From JBBQZU01 sp038207425 (GTDB lineage: Bacteria; Bacteroidota; Bacteroidia; Flavobacteriales_D; Cryomorphaceae), in the NCBI GenBank assembly GCA_038207425.1, contig JBBQZU010000003.1:62001-126000 (forward strand): 64,000 bases of DNA, read 5' to 3'. A model generated the notes under the pieces. The model did not search any database, was not told the origin of the DNA, and was given only the letters and a program-made list of their open reading frames with translations. Numbering within the stretch: the stretch's first letter is position 1; each line of letters starts with the position of its first letter. Below, in pieces: positions 49,101 through 55,893 of this stretch. A program made the position numbers and the translations under genes.

Positions 49101-49154
49101 AATGTAATTGTGAATGAAGTTCCAATAGGAGCTAAGAAGTTGGTTGTACAGTAA
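43191..49154 (+). CDS. Giant modular T9SS protein with CUB-like, P-domain and Cys-rich repeats
   Basis: 1987 residues from the ATG at 43191; the frame extends to a TTG at 43146, but the signal peptide (about 10-27) fits the ATG. Order: CUB-like domains (about 28-165 and 273-380); a GCTDPTALNYAP repeat (about 385-407); a PPC-like segment (410-545); about ten Cys-rich DCP/NIGD repeats, starting near 549 and dense from 860 to 1460; two proprotein-convertase P-domains (about 940-1080 and 1163-1304); another PPC-like segment (1463-1592); three FN3-like repeats (1593-1888); and a T9SS domain (about 1900-1987). No catalytic domain was seen, so an adhesin or matrix role is the simplest idea. Confidence 0.85.
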   Translation: MKQMFTKLNAYFALLLLAIMLPWAGNSQSCGTLFYDTGGPNGNYPNNEITTWTYCPNSPGEFVTMTFLEFQLETNWDRIYVHNGPDTSFPLIASTNGLGFGALPTNCGTQFGVGSWWSPTGTSGSPTAFLPGPFTSTHPSGCLTFRFCSDPSVVFPGWKAYASCAPPANCAPPVISLGTPVLNCATNTFSVQATVVSSSVPATTPILIASASVGGVSVPGAGGVVPNIPGSTLTINNIPLDAFTILRFDPFGFQCPAQYFIEQSSIFCPTVLDCGTPLGESHCYTNIDQTFFYYESENDEPIQMVFNSGLTETADIINVYNGANTSAPLLYSGNNFGNLSGLQFLANSGSLYMTITSNATGSCSNSTGNTSIWNWTIGCGLTISGCTDPTALNYAPVATVDDGDCIFSGSTCGDPQVVSTLPYVQTANTLIFGNNYLATSVPALAPGSFGTGSFSNLYLAGYDAVYEYTPSSNTFIDIELANTATNVGLWVFTGCPFASTLRWHLGTDANGRLISTLPVTAGETYYIVISTRVPPQISQYEITISETVFDCPVLFANIGGQCDLDGLEGSITENCECGPFNFPGCLNGPAAGSGTPLCTGAPITLTNARANEYATITVYQGVSYTFATTPNPNVPVWFITLATNVAMPVVLATGQNSITYVAPYTGTIRFYSHSSYDCVSGAVGSASLHNRIITANCSNITYDCPTFNAFIGNVCINPATNIGGTLNANCECVPLEGFNGCLTGTGFQTTTPNCTTLPVSNIANTWVGQFNNVNVTSGSTYTFSTTNNPIFIPGFYITISNNTGTTVLASGAGLVTWTANFTGGVRFYAHSSADCVNLIIGATTAHTRVITISCGPPVDCPLLGLNIGDPCNDGIPSTVNDTVNALCQCVGQVVVDCPLLGLNIGDACEDGNPNTINDLVNAACVCEGTLVEPTECGIYSRNPNAPLDINNPIILDPLFVVGTGETIESLKVSVVLNHAALGEVEIRLIAPDGTVVQLQSVICGSGQNMDVLFDDNGAALACNTGSDPVLQGTFAPFESLSSFTGIAFDGPWFIDIADNIPGANNGILVSWCLIPTFQTTVYDCPALQKNIGDSCDDLNATTENDTVNADCVCVGTPIITYDCPELELNIGNACTDNNSNTINDIVNEFCVCAGTPVEPTECGAYTSSPNAPIGTASPIILDPIFVNGTGGIIESLKVSVVMNHEALGEIEIRVIAPGGTVIQLQAGICGTGQNMDVLFDDNGSALSCNTGANPVLQGTFAPFEDLSTLTGVAFDGVWFIDIADNFPGLNDGVLVSWCLIPTFQTTVFDCPEIPANIGDSCDDGNSATINDIITSICECVGTSIYDCPDIEANIGDSCDDLNASTENDTVNANCVCVGTPIITYDCPELELNIGDACDDLNATTENDTVNADCVCVGTPIIVYDCPELEKNIGDSCDDGNPGTFGDIVSATCECAGFTGTACDEATFVGGMPTFAESEVPVSTAGAVPSGLAQCINPSNPQPDKWFKFTSIATVMYMRGWGLSDYNAAVEVYDACGGNLIACQNDAPAGEREIVILQNTVVGQTYYFRIYHGGGGTPSTTTFTAAVAHVPFTKLRVQDCGIFNYTPASIIASELPPNQFLLANWYFEFTELEAPFNTYEILSPNGSNPNFKLEWFPQAQYGRTYSVRTRPRMYQGPNWGDYSVACTIGFSATPLITQLIVAQANGFYNMCDILEADNVPGATKYRFRFDNGFVTHIHESDNRFCKLKDVPGLELGSPYAVRVRARTLGVWAPFGQWYLIAMNNFVVPTGVDQNITACGGTYPLSTVISAIEICAAEFYTFQFTNITDANQPPLFYTRDDGLRTIQLSWVTGLIPGNTYAVQVLGGSGGLVGTYGAACNITISGSGLIEAPSSGPESVSIAAELEVYPNPTAGEEVTLALSNLADYEQNVLVEIYDLFGKKVHSQLFGSNGASLNASLRFHQRLASGVYTVNVIVNEVPIGAKKLVVQ
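44836..47560 (+). repeat. Array of about ten Cys-rich DCP/NIGD repeats
   Basis: In the giant protein a unit of about 38 residues recurs: DCP, then four variable residues and NIGD, then C-D-D-G-N, a Thr-rich turn with ND, then three spaced Cys and G. The first two copies (near 44840 and 45295) are degenerate; eight closer copies lie at about 45770, 45875, 46435, 46550, 47110, 47220, 47340 and 47455. Each unit has four conserved Cys. The layout resembles calcium-binding or EGF-like knots, but no named family is assigned. Confidence 0.8.
45765..47112 (+). repeat. Tandem duplication of a 0.67-kb module (two Cys-rich repeats plus a P-domain)
   Basis: Unit 1 (45765-46437) and unit 2 (46438-47112) each contain two DCP/NIGD repeats then a P-domain, and each ends with the same SWCLIPTFQTTV stretch. 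The P-domains share long runs such as GQNMDVLFDDNG and WFIDIADN. DNA identity is high in places: about 59 nt at 46476 recur at 47382 with one change, and the flanking linker near 46532 recurs near 47321. Confidence 0.8.
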
Positions 49155-49172
49155 TAGTTAATCTACAATCAA

Positions 49173-49208
49173 AAAACCCCCCGTTGCTTGCATCGGGGGG
49201 TTTTCTTT
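49173..49208 (+). terminator. Terminator of the giant T9SS protein gene
   Basis: A perfect 11-bp stem AAAACCCCCCG/CGGGGGGTTTT (49173-49183 and 49194-49204) with a 10-nt loop, then CTTTT. It lies 18 bp after the TAA stop. Confidence 0.9.
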
Positions 49209-49279
49209 TATATGGCTTTATTTGCAGAAGCCATATTATGGCTTGAACATATCATTCTTTAGAATCGTTTTGCGAAAGC

Positions 49280-50182
49280 ATGCTTAAGATCGCCTGGAAC
49301 CATCAATACGCCCATCCCTTGCCTGAAGGGCATCGATTCCCTATGGAAAAGTACAGTCTGCTTCCTGAGCAACTGTTGCATGAAGGCACTATTGCTGATT
49401 CGAATCTTTTCAATCCACGTAGAGCGTCCGACGAAGAAGTGCTTGAAATTCATGACGTCGGTTATTTCAAAAAACTGAAAGACTTAAAGCTTACAAGACA
49501 TGAAGAGAGAGCCACAGGATTCCCGTTGAGTGAGGCTTTGGTGCAACGCGAATTATTCATTACCGGCGGCACAATACAAGCCACAGAGCATGCTATGAAA
49601 TTTGGGGTATCAGCAAATGTCGCCGGTGGTACCCATCATGCATACCGCGACCGGGGGGAAGGATTCTGCCTGCTAAATGACATTGCCGTGAGCTCAGCTT
49701 TCGCCAAAAATAGTCTTGGGGTTCAACAAATTTTGGTTGTTGACCTGGACGTGCATCAGGGCAACGGAACCGCTAAAATCTTTGAAAATGACCCCACGGT
49801 ATTCACATTTAGTATGCACGGGGCGAAGAATTACCCCCACCGCAAGGAGCAATCCGACCTTGACATCGCACTACCCGACGGAACCGGAGATAAAGAATAC
49901 CTGCATATTCTGAGTGAAACACTGCCCCGACTGATTGACGAAACCTATCCGGAGCTCATCTTATTTCAATCAGGAGTAGATGTGCTGGCCAGTGATAAAC
50001 TTGGAAGACTTGGGTTGAGCATTGCCGGCTGCCGGGAACGCGACAGGATAGTGTTCAACCTGGCTTTCAGAAATAAAATTCCCATAGTTTTCACCATGGG
50101 TGGTGGGTACTCCGAAAAAATTGCAACCATAGTAGAGGCACATGCCAACACCTTCAGGACAGCGCAGGAGACATTCTTTTGA
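49280..50182 (+). CDS. Histone deacetylase/AcuC-like superfamily amidohydrolase
   Basis: 300 residues in the arginase/deacetylase fold. The catalytic pattern is clear: GGTHHAYRDRGEGFCLLND (His-His pair), DLDVHQGNG (zinc ligands Asp and His), SMHGAKNYP, and GGGYS near the end; QSGVDVLASDKLG supplies the second zinc Asp region. Bacterial members remove acetyl groups from acetylpolyamines, acetoin-related targets or proteins such as acetyl-CoA synthetase. The substrate here is unknown. It stands alone after the terminator of the giant protein. Confidence 0.9.
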   Translation: MLKIAWNHQYAHPLPEGHRFPMEKYSLLPEQLLHEGTIADSNLFNPRRASDEEVLEIHDVGYFKKLKDLKLTRHEERATGFPLSEALVQRELFITGGTIQATEHAMKFGVSANVAGGTHHAYRDRGEGFCLLNDIAVSSAFAKNSLGVQQILVVDLDVHQGNGTAKIFENDPTVFTFSMHGAKNYPHRKEQSDLDIALPDGTGDKEYLHILSETLPRLIDETYPELILFQSGVDVLASDKLGRLGLSIAGCRERDRIVFNLAFRNKIPIVFTMGGGYSEKIATIVEAHANTFRTAQETFF

Positions 50183-50201
50183 CTAAAATGTTTGAATCTG
50201 A

Positions 50202-50768
50202 TTAACTTCCTTTGAGAACAATCTGACAGTCTTTCCTGATTTGACGCAAGGCAATGTCCGTAGGTAAATTCTCAACACGTGAAGCTGTTTCAAAAATTTT
50301 GCGGCTCAGATCAATCCCAGTAGAATTATCGCGCATGGTATCGCCCATTTTTGTAATGAAAGTTACCATCTCTTCCTTGGCGTCTTTAATCAATTTCCAT
50401 GCAGCATCAGAGAGGTAAACCTGCTGAGAAAGATTATGATCAAACTCTTCGCGTATAGCCCTGAGCATTTCAGTTTGTAGCATTTTGGCGCTCATTCCAT
50501 TTTGGTGAAGTCGCATCACCAACCGATCGGGTGCTATGCGCTCCAGATAGAGCGCAAATCGCTCAGCCGCCTGCAACTCGAGCTGGGCGAGCTGAAATGC
50601 ACGACCTTCCTTATCACTTTGCGGGGTATGCACCTGATTATCATTACGGCGAGTCCTTGCGCCTTGTCGCTCTATGAAGCGCATGCCTTCGTGAAACATA
50701 TACAAAGCCGCACCGACAATCATAATATATGGGAGCAACTGAATCAAAACTGACAGAAAATCTTGCAT
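50202..50768 (-). CDS. Membrane-anchored helical protein of unknown function
   Basis: 188 residues: one N-terminal transmembrane helix (about 5-25), a short basic, Asn/Gln-rich linker (about 36-55), then a helical cytoplasmic domain rich in Arg, Leu, Gln and Glu (LQAAERFALYLERIAPDRLV) with no catalytic motif. It looks like a conserved Bacteroidota family without a known role. It is convergent with the deacetylase gene, 19 bp apart. Confidence 0.65.
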   Translation of the reverse strand: MQDFLSVLIQLLPYIMIVGAALYMFHEGMRFIERQGARTRRNDNQVHTPQSDKEGRAFQLAQLELQAAERFALYLERIAPDRLVMRLHQNGMSAKMLQTEMLRAIREEFDHNLSQQVYLSDAAWKLIKDAKEEMVTFITKMGDTMRDNSTGIDLSRKIFETASRVENLPTDIALRQIRKDCQIVLKGS

Positions 50769-50814
50769 AATTCTCAGATTTAGATGTAGTACGAACGCCT
50801 TTTTTTAAGGTTCA

Positions 50815-52065
50815 TTATTCAACTTTATAGATCAGATATTGCGCGCGCCTTTCGGCAAATAATTCCAACCCTTCTTTCCACCTTTTTCTAATCTCGGTTT
50901 CAGTACTACCAGCCATTACATCCTTTCGGAGCTGATCTGTACCAGCGAGCAGGTCAAAAAAACCACTTTTCAGAAAAAACTTTGTTGAATCATCGGTTTC
51001 AGCATACATTCTGATCAAATATGACAGATTAAGCTGATGAGGTAGTCCATCTTTTGCAATCACTCCACGCAAGTCATAACCCCTGCAAGCAATATTCTTG
51101 TGCGGCGGATTATCTGATACGCCTGGTATCGCAGTTGGGGTAAATGAAAATATTCCTTTTGTATTTGTGGGTTCACCGAAAATTGTAAACGGTGCCTCAG
51201 TGCCTCTGCCTACGCTTACCACGGTGCCTTCAAAAAAGCAAAGTGATGGATACAGATAAATCGACTCCATGGTTTGCAAATTGGGAGAAGGATTTACGGT
51301 AAGAAATTGCTTCATATTTCGATCGTAACCTGAGCATGCCACAACTTCCAAATTAGCTTTTAGCCCACCTTCGAGCCAACCTTCACCATTGATCATCATT
51401 GCATATTCGCCAATAGACATTCCATACACTGCCGGTACGGGATGCATACCTACAAACGATTTGTATTTAGGTTCAAGAATGGGCCCGTCCATGTAGTGAA
51501 TATTAGGGTTCGGGCGGTCGAGTACTGTTAATGCTACCCCGTTTTCAGCGCAAGCTTCCATCACATAGTGTAGCGTAGATATATAGGTATAAAACCTTGC
51601 TCCAACATCCTGAATATCAAAAACCACCAAATCCAATCCCTTCAAGTGGATGGCAGTTGGTTTTTTTGATTTTCCATAGAGCGAAACTACCGGTATACCC
51701 GTTCGGCTGTCAACTTCATTGGCCACATGCGCGCCGTCTGCTTTATCGCCTCTAAAACCATGTTCAGGTGCAAAAACGAGTGCCACCTTAGCACCTGCTG
51801 CCAGCAGCGTGTCAACCAAATGCACTCCATTGATGAGCGATGTGTGGTTGGCAACCACTGCAATACGCTTACCCTTGAGATCGCCTAATTTTTCGGTAAA
51901 TGAATATATACCCGGCCGGAATTCATTTCGCACGGCAAGTAATTCTTTCCCCGGCTCGGGCTTTTTGTGATCTGATCCTTCAATACTCACTTCACCTGCA
52001 GGGGTTTGTGTACAAGCTATAATGCAGGTGTGGCAAAGTGTCAAAATAAAGGTTGCTATTTTCAT
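50815..52065 (-). CDS. NamZ-like exo-beta-N-acetylmuramidase lipoprotein (DUF1343)
   Basis: 416 residues from the ATG at 52065 (the frame extends upstream, but that would bury the signal peptide). It has a lipoprotein signal with lipobox IIAC (Cys18), then DUF1343: GKRIAVVANHTSLI, FAPEHGFRG, DLVVFDIQDVGARFYTYI, LDRPNP and SIGEYAMM. Family members (NamZ, GH171) release MurNAc from the non-reducing ends of peptidoglycan fragments. A cell-wall recycling lipoprotein, probably in the periplasm. It is divergent from the LolC/E-like permease, with only 18 bp between their starts. Confidence 0.88.
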   Translation of the reverse strand: MKIATFILTLCHTCIIACTQTPAGEVSIEGSDHKKPEPGKELLAVRNEFRPGIYSFTEKLGDLKGKRIAVVANHTSLINGVHLVDTLLAAGAKVALVFAPEHGFRGDKADGAHVANEVDSRTGIPVVSLYGKSKKPTAIHLKGLDLVVFDIQDVGARFYTYISTLHYVMEACAENGVALTVLDRPNPNIHYMDGPILEPKYKSFVGMHPVPAVYGMSIGEYAMMINGEGWLEGGLKANLEVVACSGYDRNMKQFLTVNPSPNLQTMESIYLYPSLCFFEGTVVSVGRGTEAPFTIFGEPTNTKGIFSFTPTAIPGVSDNPPHKNIACRGYDLRGVIAKDGLPHQLNLSYLIRMYAETDDSTKFFLKSGFFDLLAGTDQLRKDVMAGSTETEIRKRWKEGLELFAERRAQYLIYKVE

Positions 52066-52083
52066 ACTTTTACAGCGCTTTGA

Positions 52084-53631
52084 ATGTTGTCGGAGCAAAT
52101 ATCTGATAGTTTGAATACACCTTTTTTCATTGCCAAACGATTAATAACCCGCGAAAGTACCGAAAAGGGGCTTTCAAAACCCATTGTACGTATAGCAGCT
52201 ATTGGGATAGCCCTTGGTATGGCCGTGATGATTGTGGCGGTGGGTATAGTAACTGGCTTCCAAAACGAAATTCGAGAAAAGGTTATTGGCTTTGGCTCAC
52301 ATATTCAGGTCACAAATTTTGGAAATACAGAGCGTTATAATGACCCTAAGCTTGAAATTGCACAGGATTTTTATCCAAGCATTGATACCATAAAGGAAGT
52401 AAAAAGTATAAGCCTGTATGCATTGAAGCAGGGTATGGTTGAAACATCAGATAACATTCAAGGTGTATTTGTGAAAGGTGTAGCCCCAGATTATGACTGG
52501 TCATTTATTAAAACCCATCTTACAGAAGGCGCTATTCTTGAACTCTCAGATACAGCTACGTCAAATCAAATTTTAATTTCAGCCTACCTTGCGCGGCGGC
52601 TGGGATTATCAATAGACGATCAGGTAACTGTTTACTTTCCGAATGCCCGGCAAGGACTTAGCCAGCGCAAATTTAAATTGGGAGGCCTTTTCGATACAGG
52701 TTTGCGCGATCTCGATGCGCAGTTTGTGTTTGTTGATATAGGAGTACTCAGAAAAATAAACCAATGGGGCCTTGAAGCGCAAATGGTTGTTGCCGAATGT
52801 GAAGACGGTATAGTGAGCCTGGAAGCACGTGGATTTGGTGGTGACGGCGAACACCGATTTATATGGAGCGCAGATTCACTGCGAGGCACCGGACCACACA
52901 ACTTTGCAATTCAGAGTGATACCACCATTTACGTAGTGCTCAAGGACCGAAGCAATACCGTAGCCGATACTGCAACTTACACCGTAATCTTTCAGCAAAA
53001 TGAGAAATTACGATGCCCCGAAGACGATGAATACTTTATTACAACCTCAGGCGGTAGCGGAAAATACTATACGGGTGGTTTCGATATTACACTAGCCAGG
53101 TATAAGGACCTTGACAAAATGGAGCAATTCGTTTATGAGCATCTCAACTACGACCTGCGCACAACAACTATCACTCAGCGCTCGCCCGATATATTCAACT
53201 GGCTCGAAATGCTCGACCTAAATACCATTATTATCATCGTACTCATGATTTTAATATCCGTAATTAACATGACTTCGGCTTTACTGATACTCATCATGGA
53301 GCGCACCTCAATGATCGGAATACTTAAAGCCCTTGGTGCTACAACCTGGATGGTGCAAAAAATATTTCTCGTTCAGGCCGCATATATAATCTCAATAGGA
53401 GTAAGCGCAGGAAATGCCATGGGAATAGGCGTGGCACTGCTGCAGCAAAAATATGGTTTTATGAAGCTTGACCCCGAAAACTACTATGTATCGGAAGTAC
53501 CTATTATGCTAACTTTAGAACAGCTCATTTGGCTGAATACAGGTACACTTGCTATCTGTCTTTTGCTGATGTTGCTTCCATCGCTTACCATAAATCAAAT
53601 ACAGCCTGCAAGAGCCATTCGCTTCGATTAA
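52084..53631 (+). CDS. LolC/LolE-like FtsX-domain ABC permease with Ig/PKD-like insertion
   Basis: 515 residues. First membrane helix at about 37-57 (RIAAIGIALGMAVMI), a large periplasmic MacB-like domain, then three helices (about 376-510) in the FtsX domain (TSALLILIMERTSMIGILKALG). It matches the lipoprotein-releasing LolC/E family, which usually has about 400 residues. The extra length lies at about 236-330 and includes FGGDGEHRFIWSADSLRG and TIYVVLKDRSNTVADTATY, a pattern like an Ig/PKD fold. The start at 52084 is the only nearby ATG; TTG 52111 is an alternative. Its ATPase (LolD) is not in the window. Confidence 0.85.
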   Translation: MLSEQISDSLNTPFFIAKRLITRESTEKGLSKPIVRIAAIGIALGMAVMIVAVGIVTGFQNEIREKVIGFGSHIQVTNFGNTERYNDPKLEIAQDFYPSIDTIKEVKSISLYALKQGMVETSDNIQGVFVKGVAPDYDWSFIKTHLTEGAILELSDTATSNQILISAYLARRLGLSIDDQVTVYFPNARQGLSQRKFKLGGLFDTGLRDLDAQFVFVDIGVLRKINQWGLEAQMVVAECEDGIVSLEARGFGGDGEHRFIWSADSLRGTGPHNFAIQSDTTIYVVLKDRSNTVADTATYTVIFQQNEKLRCPEDDEYFITTSGGSGKYYTGGFDITLARYKDLDKMEQFVYEHLNYDLRTTTITQRSPDIFNWLEMLDLNTIIIIVLMILISVINMTSALLILIMERTSMIGILKALGATTWMVQKIFLVQAAYIISIGVSAGNAMGIGVALLQQKYGFMKLDPENYYVSEVPIMLTLEQLIWLNTGTLAICLLLMLLPSLTINQIQPARAIRFD

Positions 53632-53638
53632 ATTGGGC

Positions 53639-53646
53639 TACCTTTG
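53639..53646 (+). promoter_or_regulatory. Possible -7 element for the cystathionine beta-synthase gene
   Basis: TACCTTTG, followed by CGAAAA, lies 17 nt before the start. It matches TAnnTTTG and would give an 11-nt leader. No TTG at -33 was found. Confidence 0.35.
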
Positions 53647-53662
53647 CGAAAATTTTCCTTAA

Positions 53663-55033
53663 ATGAAATACCGCAGACCTTATAACAACATACTTGAAAC
53701 CATTGGCGATACGCCTCTGGTGCGCATGAACCGCATTTGCAAGCACATTCCTGCTCAGATTTTTGCCAAGGTTGAATATTTCAACCCTGGCCATAGCACC
53801 AAAGACCGCATGGCGCTGCGCATGATAGAAGATGCCGAGAAAGCAGGCAACCTTAAACCCGGTGGAACAGTGATAGAATGTACTTCGGGCAATACTGGTA
53901 TGGGTCTGGCCCTAGCTTGCATTGTAAAAGGATACAAGCTCATATGTACGCTCAGCGATAAACAAAGCAAAGAAAAAATGGATATACTGCGAGCCATGGG
54001 TGCTGAGGTACATGTGTGCCCTACCAATGTTGCTCCTGATCATCCTGACTCATACTACTCAGTAGCATCAAGGCTCAACAAGGAAATTCCAAACTCATTT
54101 TATCCCTATCAATATGATAACCCTGGAAACCAACAGGCACATTATGAAAGTACAGGCCCTGAGATATGGGAACAAACCGACGGGAAGATTACGCATTTTG
54201 TAGTTGGTGTTGGCACGGGAGGAACAGTGTCGGGTGTAGCCAAATTCATTAAGGAACAGAAACCCGATGTGAAGATTTGGGGTGCCGATACGTATGGTTC
54301 AGTATTTAAGAAGTATCACGAAACAGGAATATTTGACGAAAGTGAAATATACTCATACATCACTGAAGGTATAGGTGAAGATATTCTACCTAAAAATGTA
54401 GACTTCTCACTTATCGACCATTTTGAAAAAGTAACCGACCGCGATGGGGCGTTATACACCCGTGAATTAGCACGCAAAGAAGGGCTTTTTCTTGGTTACT
54501 CAGCCGGGTCTGCTTATGCAGTGATTGAGCAAATGAAGCATACGCTTACCAAAGATGACGTGGTGGTGGTGCTTTTTCATGATCATGGCTCACGCTATGT
54601 AGGTAAAGTATATAACGATGACTGGATGCGCGACCGCGGATTTCTCAACGAAAGAAATAAATCAGCTCTCGACCTCGTAAACCGTCATATTGACAAGCCA
54701 CTCGTAACTATTTCAGCCGACGAATTAGTGAGCGCTGCTGTACAGAAATTGAAGAAATTCGAAATATCGCAGATTCCTGTGGTGAGCAATGGGCAGTTTG
54801 TAGGGTCGCTGGATGAGCGTCATGTATTCGAAATGATTGTAAACGGCCAGCGTGTAGATCAGATAAATGTGCGCGAAGTGATGGGTGAGCCATTTCCCAT
54901 TGTTGATAGTCAGGAAGAACTGCAAAGCGTTATCCGATTGGTTGATAAGAGTACCCCTGCAGTACTTGTGCGAATTGATGAAGGCAAATACCATATCATT
55001 ACCCGTCACGATCTTATTGCAGCCCTTCACTGA
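53663..55033 (+). CDS. Cystathionine beta-synthase-like PLP enzyme with C-terminal CBS pair
   Basis: 456 residues. An N-terminal fold-type II PLP domain (about 1-330): NPGHSTKDRMA holds the PLP lysine, TSGNTGMG binds the phosphate/substrate, and VGTGGTVSG forms the glycine loop. A tandem CBS (Bateman) module follows at about 345-456 (SQIPVVSNGQFVGS). No haem-binding N-terminal extension is present. It makes cystathionine from serine and homocysteine, or acts as a cysteine synthase. It overlaps the next gene by 1 bp. Confidence 0.92.
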   Translation: MKYRRPYNNILETIGDTPLVRMNRICKHIPAQIFAKVEYFNPGHSTKDRMALRMIEDAEKAGNLKPGGTVIECTSGNTGMGLALACIVKGYKLICTLSDKQSKEKMDILRAMGAEVHVCPTNVAPDHPDSYYSVASRLNKEIPNSFYPYQYDNPGNQQAHYESTGPEIWEQTDGKITHFVVGVGTGGTVSGVAKFIKEQKPDVKIWGADTYGSVFKKYHETGIFDESEIYSYITEGIGEDILPKNVDFSLIDHFEKVTDRDGALYTRELARKEGLFLGYSAGSAYAVIEQMKHTLTKDDVVVVLFHDHGSRYVGKVYNDDWMRDRGFLNERNKSALDLVNRHIDKPLVTISADELVSAAVQKLKKFEISQIPVVSNGQFVGSLDERHVFEMIVNGQRVDQINVREVMGEPFPIVDSQEELQSVIRLVDKSTPAVLVRIDEGKYHIITRHDLIAALH

Positions 55034-55836
55034 TGCCTGAGTATACCGATCAGACCAACCGCAGGGTCTATCTGGCCGATATACCTCTACGCATTGTGTC
55101 GCTTGTACCTTCTATCACAGAGTACCTTGCCGATCTTGAATTGGAAGATCGGTTGGTAGGAATTACCAAATTCTGCATACACCCTGCATCAGCATATCAA
55201 AATATTATGCGCATAGGAGGTACCAAAGATTTTAAGATTGATAAAATCGAAAATCTTCTACCTGATTTGATTATTGCCAATAAAGAAGAAAATGAGCCAA
55301 ATGGAGTGAACGCACTATCAAGACAATTTCCTGTATGGGTAAGCCAAATAAGCTCAGTAGCCGATGCTCTTGATATGATGGATTCACTTGGAAATATTAC
55401 AGGAAAAACTGAGCTTGCATACCGGTGGCTTCAAGAAGTAAATGACGGATTTAGCAAACTGGCAAAGCATACAATCTCTAAAAAACCCAGAGTACTGTAC
55501 CTCATTTGGCGAAAGCCATACATGGCGGCCGGCAGTGATACCTACATAAGTAGTGTAATGGAACATCTGGGCTGGGAAAATGCACTTAGCGCACTTGGCG
55601 CCGCAGGAACGCGCTACCCGGAAATCACAAAAGAACTGTTTATGTCTCTGAAACCTGATTGCATCTTGCTCTCATCTGAGCCTTATCCTTTTGGTGAAAA
55701 GCATATAGATGAGCTCGAACCATACGCTTTGAAATCTGCTCTTCTTGCCGATGGTGAAGCATTTTCATGGTACGGCTCGCGCATGGCAAAGTCAATGCCC
55801 TACCTGCTCAGATTACAAAAAGAAATAACCGGTTAA
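55033..55836 (+). CDS. Helical-backbone metal receptor/BtuF-like protein without signal peptide
   Basis: 267 residues of the periplasmic-binding helical-backbone fold (BtuF/FhuD/TroA group 3): RIVSLVPSITEYLADL, VGITKFCIHP, PDLIIANKEEN and KPDCILLSSEPYPFGEKH. No Sec or lipoprotein signal is seen; the N-terminus (MPEYTDQTNRRVYL) is polar. It starts at an ATG that overlaps the CBS stop (TGATG). Members bind cobalamin, haem or siderophores. Without export it may be a cytoplasmic binding protein; ligand unknown. Confidence 0.82.
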   Translation: MPEYTDQTNRRVYLADIPLRIVSLVPSITEYLADLELEDRLVGITKFCIHPASAYQNIMRIGGTKDFKIDKIENLLPDLIIANKEENEPNGVNALSRQFPVWVSQISSVADALDMMDSLGNITGKTELAYRWLQEVNDGFSKLAKHTISKKPRVLYLIWRKPYMAAGSDTYISSVMEHLGWENALSALGAAGTRYPEITKELFMSLKPDCILLSSEPYPFGEKHIDELEPYALKSALLADGEAFSWYGSRMAKSMPYLLRLQKEITG

Positions 55837-55893
55837 CACAATCTTTACGCCGGTTACAATCCAAACGTATAGCTTTACGTTCGTAAAAAAGTG

